DNA of 45,597 nt from SKIA01 sp047602905 (GCA_047602905.1 JBLKOP010000011.1:1-45597); one strand, 5' to 3'; shown: positions 8,722 through 17,816, counted from the stretch's first letter. The notes: generated from the sequence alone by a model not told the origin. Translations and numbers: made by a program.

Positions 8722-10578
8722 TTAGAAGAGCGTATTCGTCCAAGCAGCAAAACGATTCATAAGAAGAGTAATCCAGCTAGCAAACCCATCAGAGCGAGCA
8801 GTAACGACAAAAAACTCTTCATGACCATAATTCGTACTAAGAACAAACTCGTTTTCTCCAAGCAACAAATGCTCAGAAGGAACGCGCAAAGAAATACTTG
8901 CTTCATCAGAAAGAATACGAACAGAGAACTCCTGAACAAACAATGGATGACTCAGCGTAGCAACGATATCAGAAGCGTCAGTAACACTAGAAGAAGTAAG
9001 AGTGACGTTTACGAACACCTCATCAGAGAACAACACCTCAGAAGGGTACGCAAGACTAACCTCAAAAGACGCTTCATCAACAACCAAGACATTAATGAAC
9101 CGAGAAACGCCCTCGCTAGAAGCGTGTAAAGAAAGAGAACCAGGCTCAAGAGGAGTAAAGCGCAAAGAAACCTCGTCACGCTCACAAACACCCTCAACAC
9201 ACACTACAGAACCATCCTTACTACAAGAAACCCATAACTCCGAATTAACAACTACTTGCGGGCTGTACTCACAAAACAATACGTCACGAAAAGCAGATTC
9301 ACGAACAAAACCAAGAGACTCCTTAGAGTAACTACGAGCGCCGCTACGAGCAGAGAACTCAGTAGAGAACACCTCCTCATTACTCACAAAAACAGCAAGA
9401 GGAAACGTGTACGAATACCCAGGATCAAGAGGCTCATCAAACTCCAAGAAGAAACGAACAACTGCCTCCTCACGAGGAGCAAGCAACACACTCCTCTCGT
9501 AATCAGAAGAAGCCAAACGAGAAGGAGAAGCAAGCTGCACATCAACAGAAACATAAAAATCCCTCGTGTTACGAAGAGTAACGTCTAAACGATTAGCACT
9601 AGACAACCCAACACTCGCGTGAGCAACGGACAAAGAAACATCCACATCAGAAACAACAGAACCAGAACTACCCAGCAAAGAAACATCCGTAGAAACACCC
9701 GCAGGATCAAGAACTACGTTGCGACCACGAACAGAATACTCAGCAGCGTTCGTGCGAGCATCAACACTCGTCATAAAAGGAATGTGCGTAGCGTCCACCC
9801 AACCAAACTGCCCGTACGTGACGTCATACGGAACCCAACCAACCTCAGGAAACCACACCTCAGCCCAGCCATGAGGACCCCAGAACGTATCAAGAACCTC
9901 AAGGTTCGTATACGCAAGACCACTAACAAAACGAGCAGGAATACCCTGACTACGAAGCATAGCAATAAACAAACTCGTAAGCTCATCACACACACCATAA
10001 CGATTCTCAAGAACCCACTGACTCGTCTGAGAAGCCTCAGCAGTAACGCTAGTAAGCTCATAAGCAATGTTCTCCTTCACCCAACTACCAAGCAAAAACG
10101 TAGCACGAACAGCATCCTGCTCGTCACCAACAATACTACTCGCCTGAGCAGCTATATCATCAGTAACGCGAATAATCTGAGAAGACTGCAAATACCTCTG
10201 CTTATCAGCAGGAACAACAAAAGGAAAAGAAACAGCCTCACGAATAACAGGACGATAAAAACTACTACGGACAACACTTGCGTGAGAGAAAGAAACAGGA
10301 GAGGAAGGAGTAGACCAAGAAAACACTACTGACTCACCAGAAAGACTGCTAGGAGAAGGAGACAAAGAAGTATCTAACACGCGAGTACCCTGCAACGCAA
10401 TAGGAAAATAAAGCAGAGTAGCAGACAGCTCAGAGGCAGAACCAGAAAAAGCGATGTCACCAGAAACAACAACCTCCAAATCAATACTCTCAGCACTATA
10501 GAGTTCGTGATCAAAAACGAAATCATCAGCGACAACAAACGGAAGAAGAAGAACGAATAACAAGAGTAATCGTTTCAT
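8722..10578 (-). CDS. Secreted transglutaminase-like protease domain protein
   Basis: 618 aa. Signal peptide MKRLLLLFVLLLPFVVA. The transglutaminase core has all three catalytic residues: Cys197 in RYGVCDELTSLF, His236 in GPHGWAEVWF and Asp252 in VPYDVTYG. Archaeal secreted proteins with this fold are thought to act as cysteine proteases. Downstream is a long beta-rich region (about 300-590) that looks like Ig/CARDB-type domains, ending in a weakly hydrophobic stretch that might be an anchor. Its start overlaps the stop of the preceding gene (10575) as ATGA, so the two are an operon. Many hydroxylated and acidic residues fit surface exposure. Confidence 0.85.
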   Translation of the reverse strand: MKRLLLLFVLLLPFVVADDFVFDHELYSAESIDLEVVVSGDIAFSGSASELSATLLYFPIALQGTRVLDTSLSPSPSSLSGESVVFSWSTPSSPVSFSHASVVRSSFYRPVIREAVSFPFVVPADKQRYLQSSQIIRVTDDIAAQASSIVGDEQDAVRATFLLGSWVKENIAYELTSVTAEASQTSQWVLENRYGVCDELTSLFIAMLRSQGIPARFVSGLAYTNLEVLDTFWGPHGWAEVWFPEVGWVPYDVTYGQFGWVDATHIPFMTSVDARTNAAEYSVRGRNVVLDPAGVSTDVSLLGSSGSVVSDVDVSLSVAHASVGLSSANRLDVTLRNTRDFYVSVDVQLASPSRLASSDYERSVLLAPREEAVVRFFLEFDEPLDPGYSYTFPLAVFVSNEEVFSTEFSARSGARSYSKESLGFVRESAFRDVLFCEYSPQVVVNSELWVSCSKDGSVVCVEGVCERDEVSLRFTPLEPGSLSLHASSEGVSRFINVLVVDEASFEVSLAYPSEVLFSDEVFVNVTLTSSSVTDASDIVATLSHPLFVQEFSVRILSDEASISLRVPSEHLLLGENEFVLSTNYGHEEFFVVTARSDGFASWITLLMNRFAAWTNTLF

Positions 10579-11108
10579 CTAAACACCACCTGCAGTGACG
10601 GCTCAGAAGAATATACGTATAACCCCTTAGAATTATTAAGACGATTCAACTGCCTAACATCAAAAAAACAATCAGTAACTGCACGAATAAACGAAGAAGA
10701 ACCAACAGCAGAGAAATACAACGAACTAGGATCCACTCGTTTATACGAAACACTCACTTGACGAGGAAACAACACTGGCTTATGAGAATCACGACCAAAC
10801 GCTTTTGCTTGCGAGCGAAAAACAATTTCTTGAGAAGAATAAAACTCTTCTTGAAGACGAGACTGAGCAAGCAACAAAGGACCATTAAGAACGCTGTACG
10901 GAGCAGCAAGTAACGAATTAGGAGTAATTATCAACTCATTCTCCAAGTCATCAACAGCATCTGCGTGAAGAGAAGAACGAGCAGAATCCTGCAAAGAAGC
11001 AGAAGTACCTGTAAGAACCACATTACTAGCTACACTTGACCAATGACGAAACAACCCCGCACCTATACGAGCAGGAAGAATAGTTTGTTTGAAGTAGAAG
11101 AACTGCAT
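10575..11108 (-). CDS. Protein of unknown function coupled to the transglutaminase-like gene
   Basis: 177 aa from the ATG at 11108; an upstream in-frame extension to 11195 is rejected because the TATA-like GCTTAAAAAC (11129-11138 on the plus strand) is centred 25 nt before 11108. The N-terminus (MQFFYFKQTILPARIGAGLF) has no clear signal peptide. The rest is rich in Ser, Leu and Ala without visible motifs. The stop overlaps the ATG of the secreted transglutaminase-like gene, implying co-translation. Function not recognised; a partner of the downstream gene is an inference from context. Confidence 0.6.
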   Translation of the reverse strand: MQFFYFKQTILPARIGAGLFRHWSSVASNVVLTGTSASLQDSARSSLHADAVDDLENELIITPNSLLAAPYSVLNGPLLLAQSRLQEEFYSSQEIVFRSQAKAFGRDSHKPVLFPRQVSVSYKRVDPSSLYFSAVGSSSFIRAVTDCFFDVRQLNRLNNSKGLYVYSSEPSLQVVFR

Positions 11109-11147
11109 ACACAATAACCGTACCACGAGCTTAAAAACGTTTGTGCC

Positions 11148-11164
11148 CACTGGACATATACACG
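11148..11164 (+). promoter_or_regulatory. CACTGGACA promoter element (copy a)
   Basis: CACTGGACATATACACG, starting about 26 nt before the TATA-like element (11171-11178) of the endonuclease-like gene; same layout as the copies at 19412 (minus), 25429 and 27004. Confidence 0.55.
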
Positions 11165-11198
11165 CAGAGAATAAAAACGCACAAAACCTGCACAATAC

Positions 11199-11804
11199 AT
11201 GAATGAAGAACTCGCAGAACTATGCGGCTTACACGCAGGAGACGGAACAATATATAAGACCAACAAAGGAATTGTTTGAGAGCTGCGAGGAGGAGTAGAT
11301 GAACAAGCATTGTATGACACGCACATCAAAACGTTACTTGAGAGCATTAGCGAAGTACGGTTTCACTTCGGCCCTAGAAGCGGAGGAACCTACGGCGCGC
11401 GCTCCTGCTCACAAGAATTCATACAAATACTCTTAGATGCAGGATACACGCCAGGGTGCAAGACATACACTGTACGAGTACCAAAAAAGATACGAGAAGA
11501 AAACACCAAACTACAAGCAGCGTTTCTGAGAGGACTCTTTGCGACAGACGGGTGCGTACGCCTTGCAAAAATTAACGGCTCACCAACAGCCACGTACCCA
11601 CGCATAAGCCTAACAAGCGCCTCAAAACAACTAATAATAGACGCACACAAAGTACTTAGTCGTCTTACTATCCGCGCAGTTACCAGCCAAAAAAAAGCTC
11701 ATTACCGCATAGACATTAACGGAGAAGAACAACTAAGACTATTTGAGCAAGAAATAGGAATACTTCAACCCAAACACCGAGAACGAGTAAGACGGTACCT
11801 TTAA
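11199..11804 (+). pseudogene. LAGLIDADG homing endonuclease-like gene interrupted by in-frame TGA
   Basis: The frame starts MNEELAELCGLHAGDGTIYK, containing a first LAGLIDADG-type motif (LCGLHAGDGTI). It then meets TGA at 11277-11279 and continues in the same frame with ELRGGVDEQALYDTHIK to a second motif AAFLRGLFATDGCV and the end at 11804 (VRRYL). Without the stop the product would be about 200 aa with two motifs, the monomeric homing endonuclease layout. A shorter frame from 11310 would lack motif 1. TATA-like ATAAAAAC at 11171-11178 is about 25 nt before the ATG, and a CACTGGACAT element lies at 11148. TGA is clearly used as stop in neighbouring overlapping genes, so a nonsense mutation is the simplest reading. 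Confidence 0.65.
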
Positions 11805-11809
11805 AAATC
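11799..11809 (+). promoter_or_regulatory. TATA box of tRNA-Ser gene
   Basis: CTTTAAAAATC centred about 30 nt before the first base of the mature tRNA; it overlaps the last codons of the endonuclease-like frame. Confidence 0.6.
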
Positions 11810-11833
11810 ACATCATAGTTGCAATACGTAATT

Positions 11834-11916
11834 GCCGCGATAGTCTAGTCTGGTAAGGCAGGGCCCTGCTAAGGCCCGACCGTAAGGTCTCCCCGGTTCA
11901 AATCCGGGTCGCGGCG
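11834..11916 (+). tRNA. tRNA-Ser (GCU anticodon)
   Basis: Acceptor arms GCCGCGA (11834-11840) and TCGCGGC (11909-11915) pair fully, with discriminator G at 11916 and no encoded CCA. The anticodon stem GGGCC/GGCCC encloses CTGCTAA, giving anticodon GCU (codons AGC/AGU). A long variable arm (GACC-GTAA-GGTC) identifies a serine tRNA. T arm is CCCGG-TTCAAAT-CCGGG. No intron. TATA box CTTTAAAAATC at 11799-11809 is about 30 nt upstream and overlaps the 3' end of the broken endonuclease gene. Confidence 0.97.
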
Positions 11917-11938
11917 TTTAAAAAAAAAGTAACAAGAA

Positions 11939-12220
11939 TTATTTCTTCACAATACGCGTTATTCTTGCAACAACAGAAATAACGATTAACGAAAGCACAA
12001 AACCAACCACGAAGAGTACTGCTTGCTCCTGAATAAGCACCCCTAACGATTCTTCACGAAAAATGTTAAGCACGGGAAGCATGAGCCCAAGCATGCTCAA
12101 AGGAGAAACAACGGCGAGAACAACAAGTTTTTTTGTGCTCTCAAGAGCTTGCTCATAAACGTACACACCAATAAGTACAGAAGCTATGAAGACAACAAAA
12201 AGAACAAACAACTCTACCAT
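11939..12220 (-). CDS. Small multi-pass membrane protein, unknown
   Basis: 93 aa with three hydrophobic helices (about 3-22, 31-53, 66-88) separated by short charged loops and ending in ITRIVKK. TATA-like sequence at 12242-12253 is about 27 nt before the ATG. It is transcribed toward the tRNA gene. No family recognised. Confidence 0.65.
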   Translation of the reverse strand: MVELFVLFVVFIASVLIGVYVYEQALESTKKLVVLAVVSPLSMLGLMLPVLNIFREESLGVLIQEQAVLFVVGFVLSLIVISVVARITRIVKK

Positions 12221-12293
12221 ACAACAAACACATACACACGAATTATTAAAAACTTTACTAAGAAACAGAAAAAAAAGTATTTTGTTAATGAAC

Positions 12294-12782
12294 TTATTCT
12301 ACAATAAGACGACCAACCATTCCTTGCGCTCGGTGGCTGCCAACAGAGCAATAATACTCAAACGTTCCTGCTTGATCAGCTACGAACTCAAGAACTTGCA
12401 CTCCAGCACTTGCTTGAACAACAGAAGTAGCTGCGTAAGCATCAATTCGTAAATCATGAACTCCTGAAAGAGTCGTGTACTCTATACGAACAAGATCTCC
12501 TTGAGCAACAACGATGTCAGGGTTGCTATTACCAGCTTCGTCAACGTACTCAAAGTTTCTTCCTCCAAGAACAACCACTACGTCAGGTTCTTGATCAAAA
12601 GAAGTCTCTTGAGTTGGTTGCTGCTCAGAAACACCTTCGTGAGTATCAGAGGGCATTTCGTGATTCATATCAATATCTTCAGCTCCCTGATGAGGAACCA
12701 TTCCTGTCATTTCTTCTTGTGGCGCGCAACCAACAACAAACGCTGCTGCGAGTACGAGCACAAACAAATACGTGTATCTCAT
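12294..12782 (-). CDS. Cupredoxin-domain lipoprotein
   Basis: 162 aa from ATG 12782. Lipobox VVGC places the lipidated cysteine at residue 19, followed by a Glu/Met/His-rich linker. The C-terminal domain (about 80-162) is a cupredoxin: a His in SGVHDLRI and the C-terminal loop YYCSVGSHRAQGM supply the His, Cys, His and Met ligands expected for a type 1 or purple-like copper site. A membrane-anchored extracellular electron carrier or copper-binding protein is likely. It is divergent from DoxX and appears to share a single TATA box at 12804-12813. Confidence 0.85.
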   Translation of the reverse strand: MRYTYLFVLVLAAAFVVGCAPQEEMTGMVPHQGAEDIDMNHEMPSDTHEGVSEQQPTQETSFDQEPDVVVVLGGRNFEYVDEAGNSNPDIVVAQGDLVRIEYTTLSGVHDLRIDAYAATSVVQASAGVQVLEFVADQAGTFEYYCSVGSHRAQGMVGRLIVE

Positions 12783-12803
12783 AGATACGAAGGAGTGCAA
12801 AAG

Positions 12804-12813
12804 AATTTATAAG
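12804..12813. promoter_or_regulatory. Shared TATA box for divergent cupredoxin and DoxX genes
   Basis: AATTTATAAG reads CTTATAAATT on the other strand. Its centre is 27 nt before the cupredoxin ATG (12782, minus) and 26 nt before the DoxX ATG (12835, plus), the usual spacing in both directions. No second TATA-like sequence is visible between the genes. Confidence 0.6.
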
Positions 12814-12834
12814 AGCAACGCCTACAACAACAAT

Positions 12835-13197
12835 ATGAATTATCGAGCAATCACCGGATTCTTTCTTCGCATAAGTATCGGAGCACTCTTTCTATATTTT
12901 GGAGTGCAAGCACTTACGCAACCACTCGTAGCGATGTCCTATATACCAGCGTACGCAGAATTCCTTGCGAACAACACGTTCATAACAGTCTATGGAGTTG
13001 TAGAAGTACTTATCGGACTAGCACTACTAATAGGAATATATGTTCGCTACGCAGCACTCCTAGCAGCAGCGCTGCTAGTAGGAGTAGTTATAGCACTAGG
13101 TAATAACGAAGTAATGTACCGAGACCTCGTAATCCTTTTTGCCACACTCGTACTCGCGTACGAGCCAGCACACCTCTGGGCGCTTAAGGAACGCTAA
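12835..13197 (+). CDS. DoxX family membrane protein
   Basis: 120 aa with four transmembrane helices. The N-terminal ITGFFLRISIGALFLYFGVQ and the internal VYGVVEVLIGLALLIGIYVR match the DoxX pattern. In this family members are membrane redox partners of quinone/thiol metabolism or oxidative stress. Start at 12835 is chosen from the shared TATA box 26 nt upstream. Pairing with a copper lipoprotein suggests a small redox or respiratory-type unit; this is inference. Confidence 0.85.
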   Translation: MNYRAITGFFLRISIGALFLYFGVQALTQPLVAMSYIPAYAEFLANNTFITVYGVVEVLIGLALLIGIYVRYAALLAAALLVGVVIALGNNEVMYRDLVILFATLVLAYEPAHLWALKER

Positions 13198-13231
13198 GCT
13201 TTTAACAAACAAGCTCTTCGTCAATACTATA

Positions 13232-15469
13232 ATGAAGGAGTTTAGACCAAAAAAACCTGCTTTTGTCACGTACCAAATACTTAAAGCAACCATACCAACA
13301 ATACTTCTTCTTAGCATCCTATACGCGTACACCACCTACGCGCAAGCACTCACTGCACAAGCAATAGGAGTAGCTACCATTCTTTTCTTGTTTAGCTGGT
13401 ACGCTCTGTACAGAAAGAAAAAACACGAAAAAACCGTTCTTGAAATACACGGCGATAAGCTCGTGTTCACAACAGGAGGCGTTTTCTCAACAAGCAACAC
13501 ACAAATACAGATACGAAACATCACTCACGTACAACTCATCAAACCCTTTGTTGAGCACGCACTCTACAAGACCAACACGCTTCTTGTGCGAGCAGCGGGC
13601 AGCTCAGGAAGCGAAGTACACCTAACAAGCATTCAAGAAGGAGAAGAAGCGTACAAAGAAGTACTTGCGGTGATGAAAAAAAATGGTTTCTCACTTCAAC
13701 AAAAAAAGCTTTTGCAACAAGAAAAGCCACTGAAAAGAAGCATTCTTGCAAGTAGCGCAGTAACGATGCTCATCATACTCGTCTTCTTTGCGCCAGCAGC
13801 AACCATAGCACTCATAACACTACTTGTTATACAACCAATTCTTGCCATACCCTTGCTTCTAGGAGCACTCCTGCTTGCTGGCCTGTACTGGTTGTGGTTT
13901 ATGAACCAGTACCGAAGAGAATACTATGTGTACGAGGACTGCATCGCGTATGAAGAAGGGTTTCTCACTAAGAAGCGCAGCGTCATACCAGCAGAAAACC
14001 TAGCAGAGTGCAATAACAACCAACCAATCATCTCACGACTACTCAAAGCAAGCAACATCATTATTAGCACGCAGGGATCCGCGATGATTACGTTTACGCA
14101 CATGCCGCGAGGAGAGCAGCTAGAGCAAAGCATTGACTCCTTAGCAAAGAAGTACGCGCACACACAAGTAAAGAAGAACACAAGCACAAAGAGCAGTAAA
14201 GAAGCAAGAACCATACACACCTACAAGCCAGACATGCCACGAAGCATCCTACAAGCAATCTTCTTAATCGTATCAGCAATAACCGCGTTTGCAGCGTCAC
14301 TACTCATAGAAGTGCTTCTTGGCTTCTTCACCATAAGCTGGGTGCTTTTGCTCTACGCGCTACTCATAGCAGCAGCGGTCGGGATAAGCGCAGTAGTACA
14401 AGCAGCGTTTACAAAATACGAGGTACGCGAGAGCGGAGTGTACGAGGAGTTCGTGTTCATGAACCGACGAACAAAAGAGTTTACTAATGAGAAACTCGTA
14501 GGAGTAGAAGTACAACAAAGCATACTTGACCGAATATTTACTACGAAATCAATAACGTTCTTGAGTCTAAGCACGAGTCCAAACATTACGTTTCGCTACA
14601 TCAAAGAACCAGAAGCACTCATACAAGAAATACTACAGAAGTACGGCTATACAAGCAAAGAAGAAGAACGCATACCCGCTCAGTACGAAGCAAGTTACTG
14701 GGCGCTACGATACGCACCAGCGCTACTCAGCCTAGCAGCAGCACTCAGTATAGCGTGGATGATAATCCCAGAACTAACGCCACAAATAACACTAGCAACA
14801 ATAGTTCTTCTTGGAGCATACCTGCTTGGGCTCTACCCGCGCTACCAGAACAGCGCACTCACCCTACACAAAAAACACGTTGAGTACACCGTAGGGTACT
14901 TCATACACCAACACGTATACACGCACTACAGCGACGTTAAGAACGTGTACGCAACCAACTACCGACTAACACCCGTAGGAGAAGTGTTCGTAGCAGTAGG
15001 AGGACAAAGCAGAGCAGACAACCAACGAGGAGCAGCCGCTCCCAATGGCTTTTACGCGAAGTTCATACCAGAAGCGCACAACGTACTTGACAGAATAGAC
15101 GAGAGCATCATCAACAAACAACTACACGACAAAGACGTAGTAGTGAGTCGTAAAGAACTCAAGAACACCGCAATAGCAACCACTATACTGCTTCCACTAC
15201 TACCGCTCTTTTTGTGGAAAGCAAGCAAGTACCGCTACCACGTACAAGAACAACGAGTTCTTGTTACAAGAGGAGTATGGAACAAGACAAAAAAAAGTGT
15301 TTGTTACAACAACATAGACCACCTAGCACTTATTGAGAGCGCACTTAACAAGCTCTGCAAGAACGCAACCGTACTCGTGTACACAATGGGAAGTGACGCA
15401 GCAGATTTAATGCTGCACAACAGCGCACAAGCACAGAAGCTACACGAAGAAATACAGAAACGACACTAA
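13232..15469 (+). CDS. Multi-domain bacterial-PH (bPH2/YdbT-like) membrane protein
   Basis: 745 aa from ATG 13232, with TATA-like GCTTTTAAC at 13198-13206. Repeating pattern of a transmembrane helix pair followed by a PH-like beta domain. Clear bPH2 units are near residues 62-150, 250-330 (REYYVYEDCIAYEEGFLTKK), 408-490 (YEVRESGVYEEFVF) and 540-620, with a last one near 665-745 (KYRYHVQEQRVLVTRGVWNK). Helix pairs precede most of them. This is the YdbT/YdbS type of membrane-flanked PH protein, expanded to about five units. Function of the family is poorly known, with links to membrane stress and toxin tolerance in bacteria. Confidence 0.8.
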   Translation: MKEFRPKKPAFVTYQILKATIPTILLLSILYAYTTYAQALTAQAIGVATILFLFSWYALYRKKKHEKTVLEIHGDKLVFTTGGVFSTSNTQIQIRNITHVQLIKPFVEHALYKTNTLLVRAAGSSGSEVHLTSIQEGEEAYKEVLAVMKKNGFSLQQKKLLQQEKPLKRSILASSAVTMLIILVFFAPAATIALITLLVIQPILAIPLLLGALLLAGLYWLWFMNQYRREYYVYEDCIAYEEGFLTKKRSVIPAENLAECNNNQPIISRLLKASNIIISTQGSAMITFTHMPRGEQLEQSIDSLAKKYAHTQVKKNTSTKSSKEARTIHTYKPDMPRSILQAIFLIVSAITAFAASLLIEVLLGFFTISWVLLLYALLIAAAVGISAVVQAAFTKYEVRESGVYEEFVFMNRRTKEFTNEKLVGVEVQQSILDRIFTTKSITFLSLSTSPNITFRYIKEPEALIQEILQKYGYTSKEEERIPAQYEASYWALRYAPALLSLAAALSIAWMIIPELTPQITLATIVLLGAYLLGLYPRYQNSALTLHKKHVEYTVGYFIHQHVYTHYSDVKNVYATNYRLTPVGEVFVAVGGQSRADNQRGAAAPNGFYAKFIPEAHNVLDRIDESIINKQLHDKDVVVSRKELKNTAIATTILLPLLPLFLWKASKYRYHVQEQRVLVTRGVWNKTKKSVCYNNIDHLALIESALNKLCKNATVLVYTMGSDAADLMLHNSAQAQKLHEEIQKRH

Positions 15470-15573
15470 CCATCACAGACAGTCGGATCAATTAGTTTGC
15501 GAATAAGGCAACATATCAAAATACATATTTAGAAAACAAAAGACTTATAACAATTTAACTACTTCTAAGTAGT

Positions 15574-16143
15574 ATGACTGTTGATTTATTAGTTCGTAAC
15601 GTAGCAGGGTTGAGTGGAACAGAATACTCAGTACTTGTAACAACAGACATGTCTAAAAAATTAGACACATTATTCGGATTTGATTATATCCATAAATTCG
15701 CCTCAGAATACGCCTCTAAACTAAAAAGTAACAGTTTACGCATAGAAGATATTGATGAACCAGAAATATTCATGAACATAGGAGAAATTTTTGACGTTTC
15801 AGAATCCCCTGTAAGAGGACTCACAGGAGAAATAACTATACCTGTTTCAAGAGAAGCACAACACAATTTTAGAAGCGCAAGAGCACTTATGGTTGCGAGT
15901 TATGAGTCAGAAAAAGTCGTTGATTACTTTTCTGGACTGGCTAAACAAGTCGGTTTCTTCTTTGCCCTGCCATATGACGAAGTAATAAGAGCAAATAACA
16001 GAATCAGTCAACAAGAAATACAACGAGCAATTAATGAACAATACGTTAGAGTAGGAGTTACTACGCGTATTGATGGAAACCCACTACACATGATCGAAAT
16101 AACTAACAAGTTCTGCCCACTTGAAAAACGAGTACAAGAATAA
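15574..16143 (+). CDS. Soluble protein of unknown function
   Basis: 189 aa starting MTVDLLVRNVAGLSGTEYSV. No signal peptide or membrane helix. It looks like a mixed alpha/beta protein with one Cys near the C-terminus. TATA box CTTATAAC at 15544-15551 is 27 nt upstream of the ATG. Wording of the DNA (more TTA/ATT codons) is a little AT-richer than the neighbours, possibly an acquired gene. It stands alone between the PH-domain gene and the ABC operon. Family not recognised. Confidence 0.65.
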   Translation: MTVDLLVRNVAGLSGTEYSVLVTTDMSKKLDTLFGFDYIHKFASEYASKLKSNSLRIEDIDEPEIFMNIGEIFDVSESPVRGLTGEITIPVSREAQHNFRSARALMVASYESEKVVDYFSGLAKQVGFFFALPYDEVIRANNRISQQEIQRAINEQYVRVGVTTRIDGNPLHMIEITNKFCPLEKRVQE

Positions 16144-16242
16144 CACCAGACAACAAATACCTTGTATGCGTTAACACACACTAAAAATCTTCTGTGAAAA
16201 CACCCTAAGAACTTATAAAGAAATAACGAACAAAAAACGTTT

Positions 16243-17040
16243 ATGACAAAGTACTGGGCGTATAGCAGACTAGCATTTATTGAGTCAACTGCGTATCGCG
16301 TAAGCATGATGCTTTCATTACTTATAGGACCATTTAACTTAATGGTACAGTACTTTATTTGGAGTGCGTTATTTAGCTTGCAAGAAGGAATTGCTGGCTA
16401 CAACTTAGTAAGTGTAATGACGTATTTTACTGTGGCGATGATTATTTCTTACCTCATTTACAACGGTCTTGCAGACGAATTTAAGGATCTTATTGTTAGA
16501 GGAACGCTTACTCGAGAACTTCTTAGACCAATAGAGCTTATGAAACAATTATTTTTTTATACACTGGGCCACCGAACGATGGCTTTGCTTATAGAAGCAC
16601 TTCCTCTTATCGTAATAGCCGCACTTCTGCTAGGAGCTAAAAGTATTGTTCCAGCAATGCCGATATACTTTTTCTTAGGAATACTTGCTTCTTTTCTCAT
16701 AAACTACCTTTCAGGATACGCTCTTAGCTTAAGCGCTTTTTGGACGAAGAAAACAAACGCAGTAAAATTCGTTTCTTTCGCTATTTTTCTTGTTGCTACA
16801 GGCTACGGGTTTCCTCTCGACATCCTTCCTGAAGCATTACAAGTAATAAGTGCGTACTTGTTTTTTCAACACATCGTCTACGCACCAACTAAATACTTTA
16901 TTGGAGATTTTGCTCTTGGACCAGTAACAAGTGAAGTAACAAACTTGTTACTCGCAGGCGCTTGGATTATTGTTTTGTACCTCTTATGCATACGTATTGA
17001 GAAGCAAGCAATGAAGAACTATCAAGGAGTAGGGCAATGA
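16243..17040 (+). CDS. ABC-2 type transporter permease (COG4587-like)
   Basis: 265 aa with six hydrophobic segments, first gene of a three-gene exporter operon (permease, permease, ATPase). Features such as the VMTYFTVAMIISYLIYNGLADEF region and RGTLTRELLRPI coupling loop match the ABC2_membrane_6 family. TATA box ACTTATAAAG at 16211-16220 is 28 nt before the ATG. The stop overlaps the next ATG as ATGA. The family is generally annotated as exporters of unknown hydrophobic substrates. Confidence 0.85.
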   Translation: MTKYWAYSRLAFIESTAYRVSMMLSLLIGPFNLMVQYFIWSALFSLQEGIAGYNLVSVMTYFTVAMIISYLIYNGLADEFKDLIVRGTLTRELLRPIELMKQLFFYTLGHRTMALLIEALPLIVIAALLLGAKSIVPAMPIYFFLGILASFLINYLSGYALSLSAFWTKKTNAVKFVSFAIFLVATGYGFPLDILPEALQVISAYLFFQHIVYAPTKYFIGDFALGPVTSEVTNLLLAGAWIIVLYLLCIRIEKQAMKNYQGVGQ

Positions 17041-17816
17041 AATGGCTAAAAATTGAGAAAATCACGTTTACTAATTCGTTAGCTGAGCGCATGCAGTACC
17101 GGCTAGACCTCGTACTAACAGCATTTATGATAGGATTAGTGCAGATAGTAATTCCTCTCTACACACTCCTTTTGTACGGAGTAAGCGAAGGGTTTCCTGG
17201 TTGGGGAGTAGGAGAAGCACTGCTTCTCGCAAGTTACGTATCACTAGCAGATGCTATTTCATCAGTGTTTTTTCAAGGAATTATTTGGAACACGATAAGT
17301 AGTGTGCGCAAAGGAACCATGGATGTATGGCTTCTTGCACCAACAAACCCTCTTAGCTACTTCATGAACCGATCAGTAGACGTAGAGGACTTAGGAAGAA
17401 TTGGTATGTCACTTCTTATGTGCATCTACGCACTCACACTCATAGAAGGAATTTCTGTATTTACCGTACTGCTACTACTAGGATACTTAGTAGTTCCTAT
17501 AGCTTTGTACGCAGCAATAGCTATTTTTGCAAGCGCAATAAGCATGCAGTACGTAGATACGTACCGAATATACGACGTTATTCATACAGTAACGCAGCTA
17601 GGAAAATACCCCGTAACAATTTTTCCAGAAACAATGAGGATACTCCTGTTTACTGCTCTTCCCGTAGCAGCAGCTGGTTACGTACCACTAGCGATACTAC
17701 TACAAAACCAAACAGCACTTCTGCTGCTTAGCGCAGTATTCGTTTTAGGGTTGTTAGTGCTGAGTGTTTGGTACTGGCACAAAACACTAAAAAACTATGG
17801 GAGCGCTGGAGGATGA
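17037..17816 (+). CDS. ABC-2 type transporter permease (COG3694-like)
   Basis: 259 aa, six hydrophobic segments, second permease of the exporter. The VRKGTMDVWLLAPTNPLSYFM segment is the characteristic cytosolic coupling region of this family. Its ATG overlaps the stop of the first permease. The stop is followed after 4 nt by the ATPase start, which has a strong Shine-Dalgarno GGAGGATGA inside the 3' end of this gene. Confidence 0.85.
   Translation: MKWLKIEKITFTNSLAERMQYRLDLVLTAFMIGLVQIVIPLYTLLLYGVSEGFPGWGVGEALLLASYVSLADAISSVFFQGIIWNTISSVRKGTMDVWLLAPTNPLSYFMNRSVDVEDLGRIGMSLLMCIYALTLIEGISVFTVLLLLGYLVVPIALYAAIAIFASAISMQYVDTYRIYDVIHTVTQLGKYPVTIFPETMRILLFTALPVAAAGYVPLAILLQNQTALLLLSAVFVLGLLVLSVWYWHKTLKNYGSAGG

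Noticed and set aside
9619..10332. 237-aa plus-strand open frame opposite the transglutaminase-like gene
   Set aside because: Arg/Asn/Thr-dominated low-complexity product, antisense to a gene with a complete catalytic triad; a shadow frame caused by codon bias.
11277..11279. TGA recoded as tryptophan or selenocysteine in the endonuclease-like gene
   Set aside because: TGA ends other genes here, several in tight ATGA overlaps, and no SECIS-like element was noticed; a nonsense mutation is simpler.
11834..11916. Intron in tRNA-Ser
   Set aside because: The cloverleaf folds fully with a 7-nt anticodon loop and no extra sequence.
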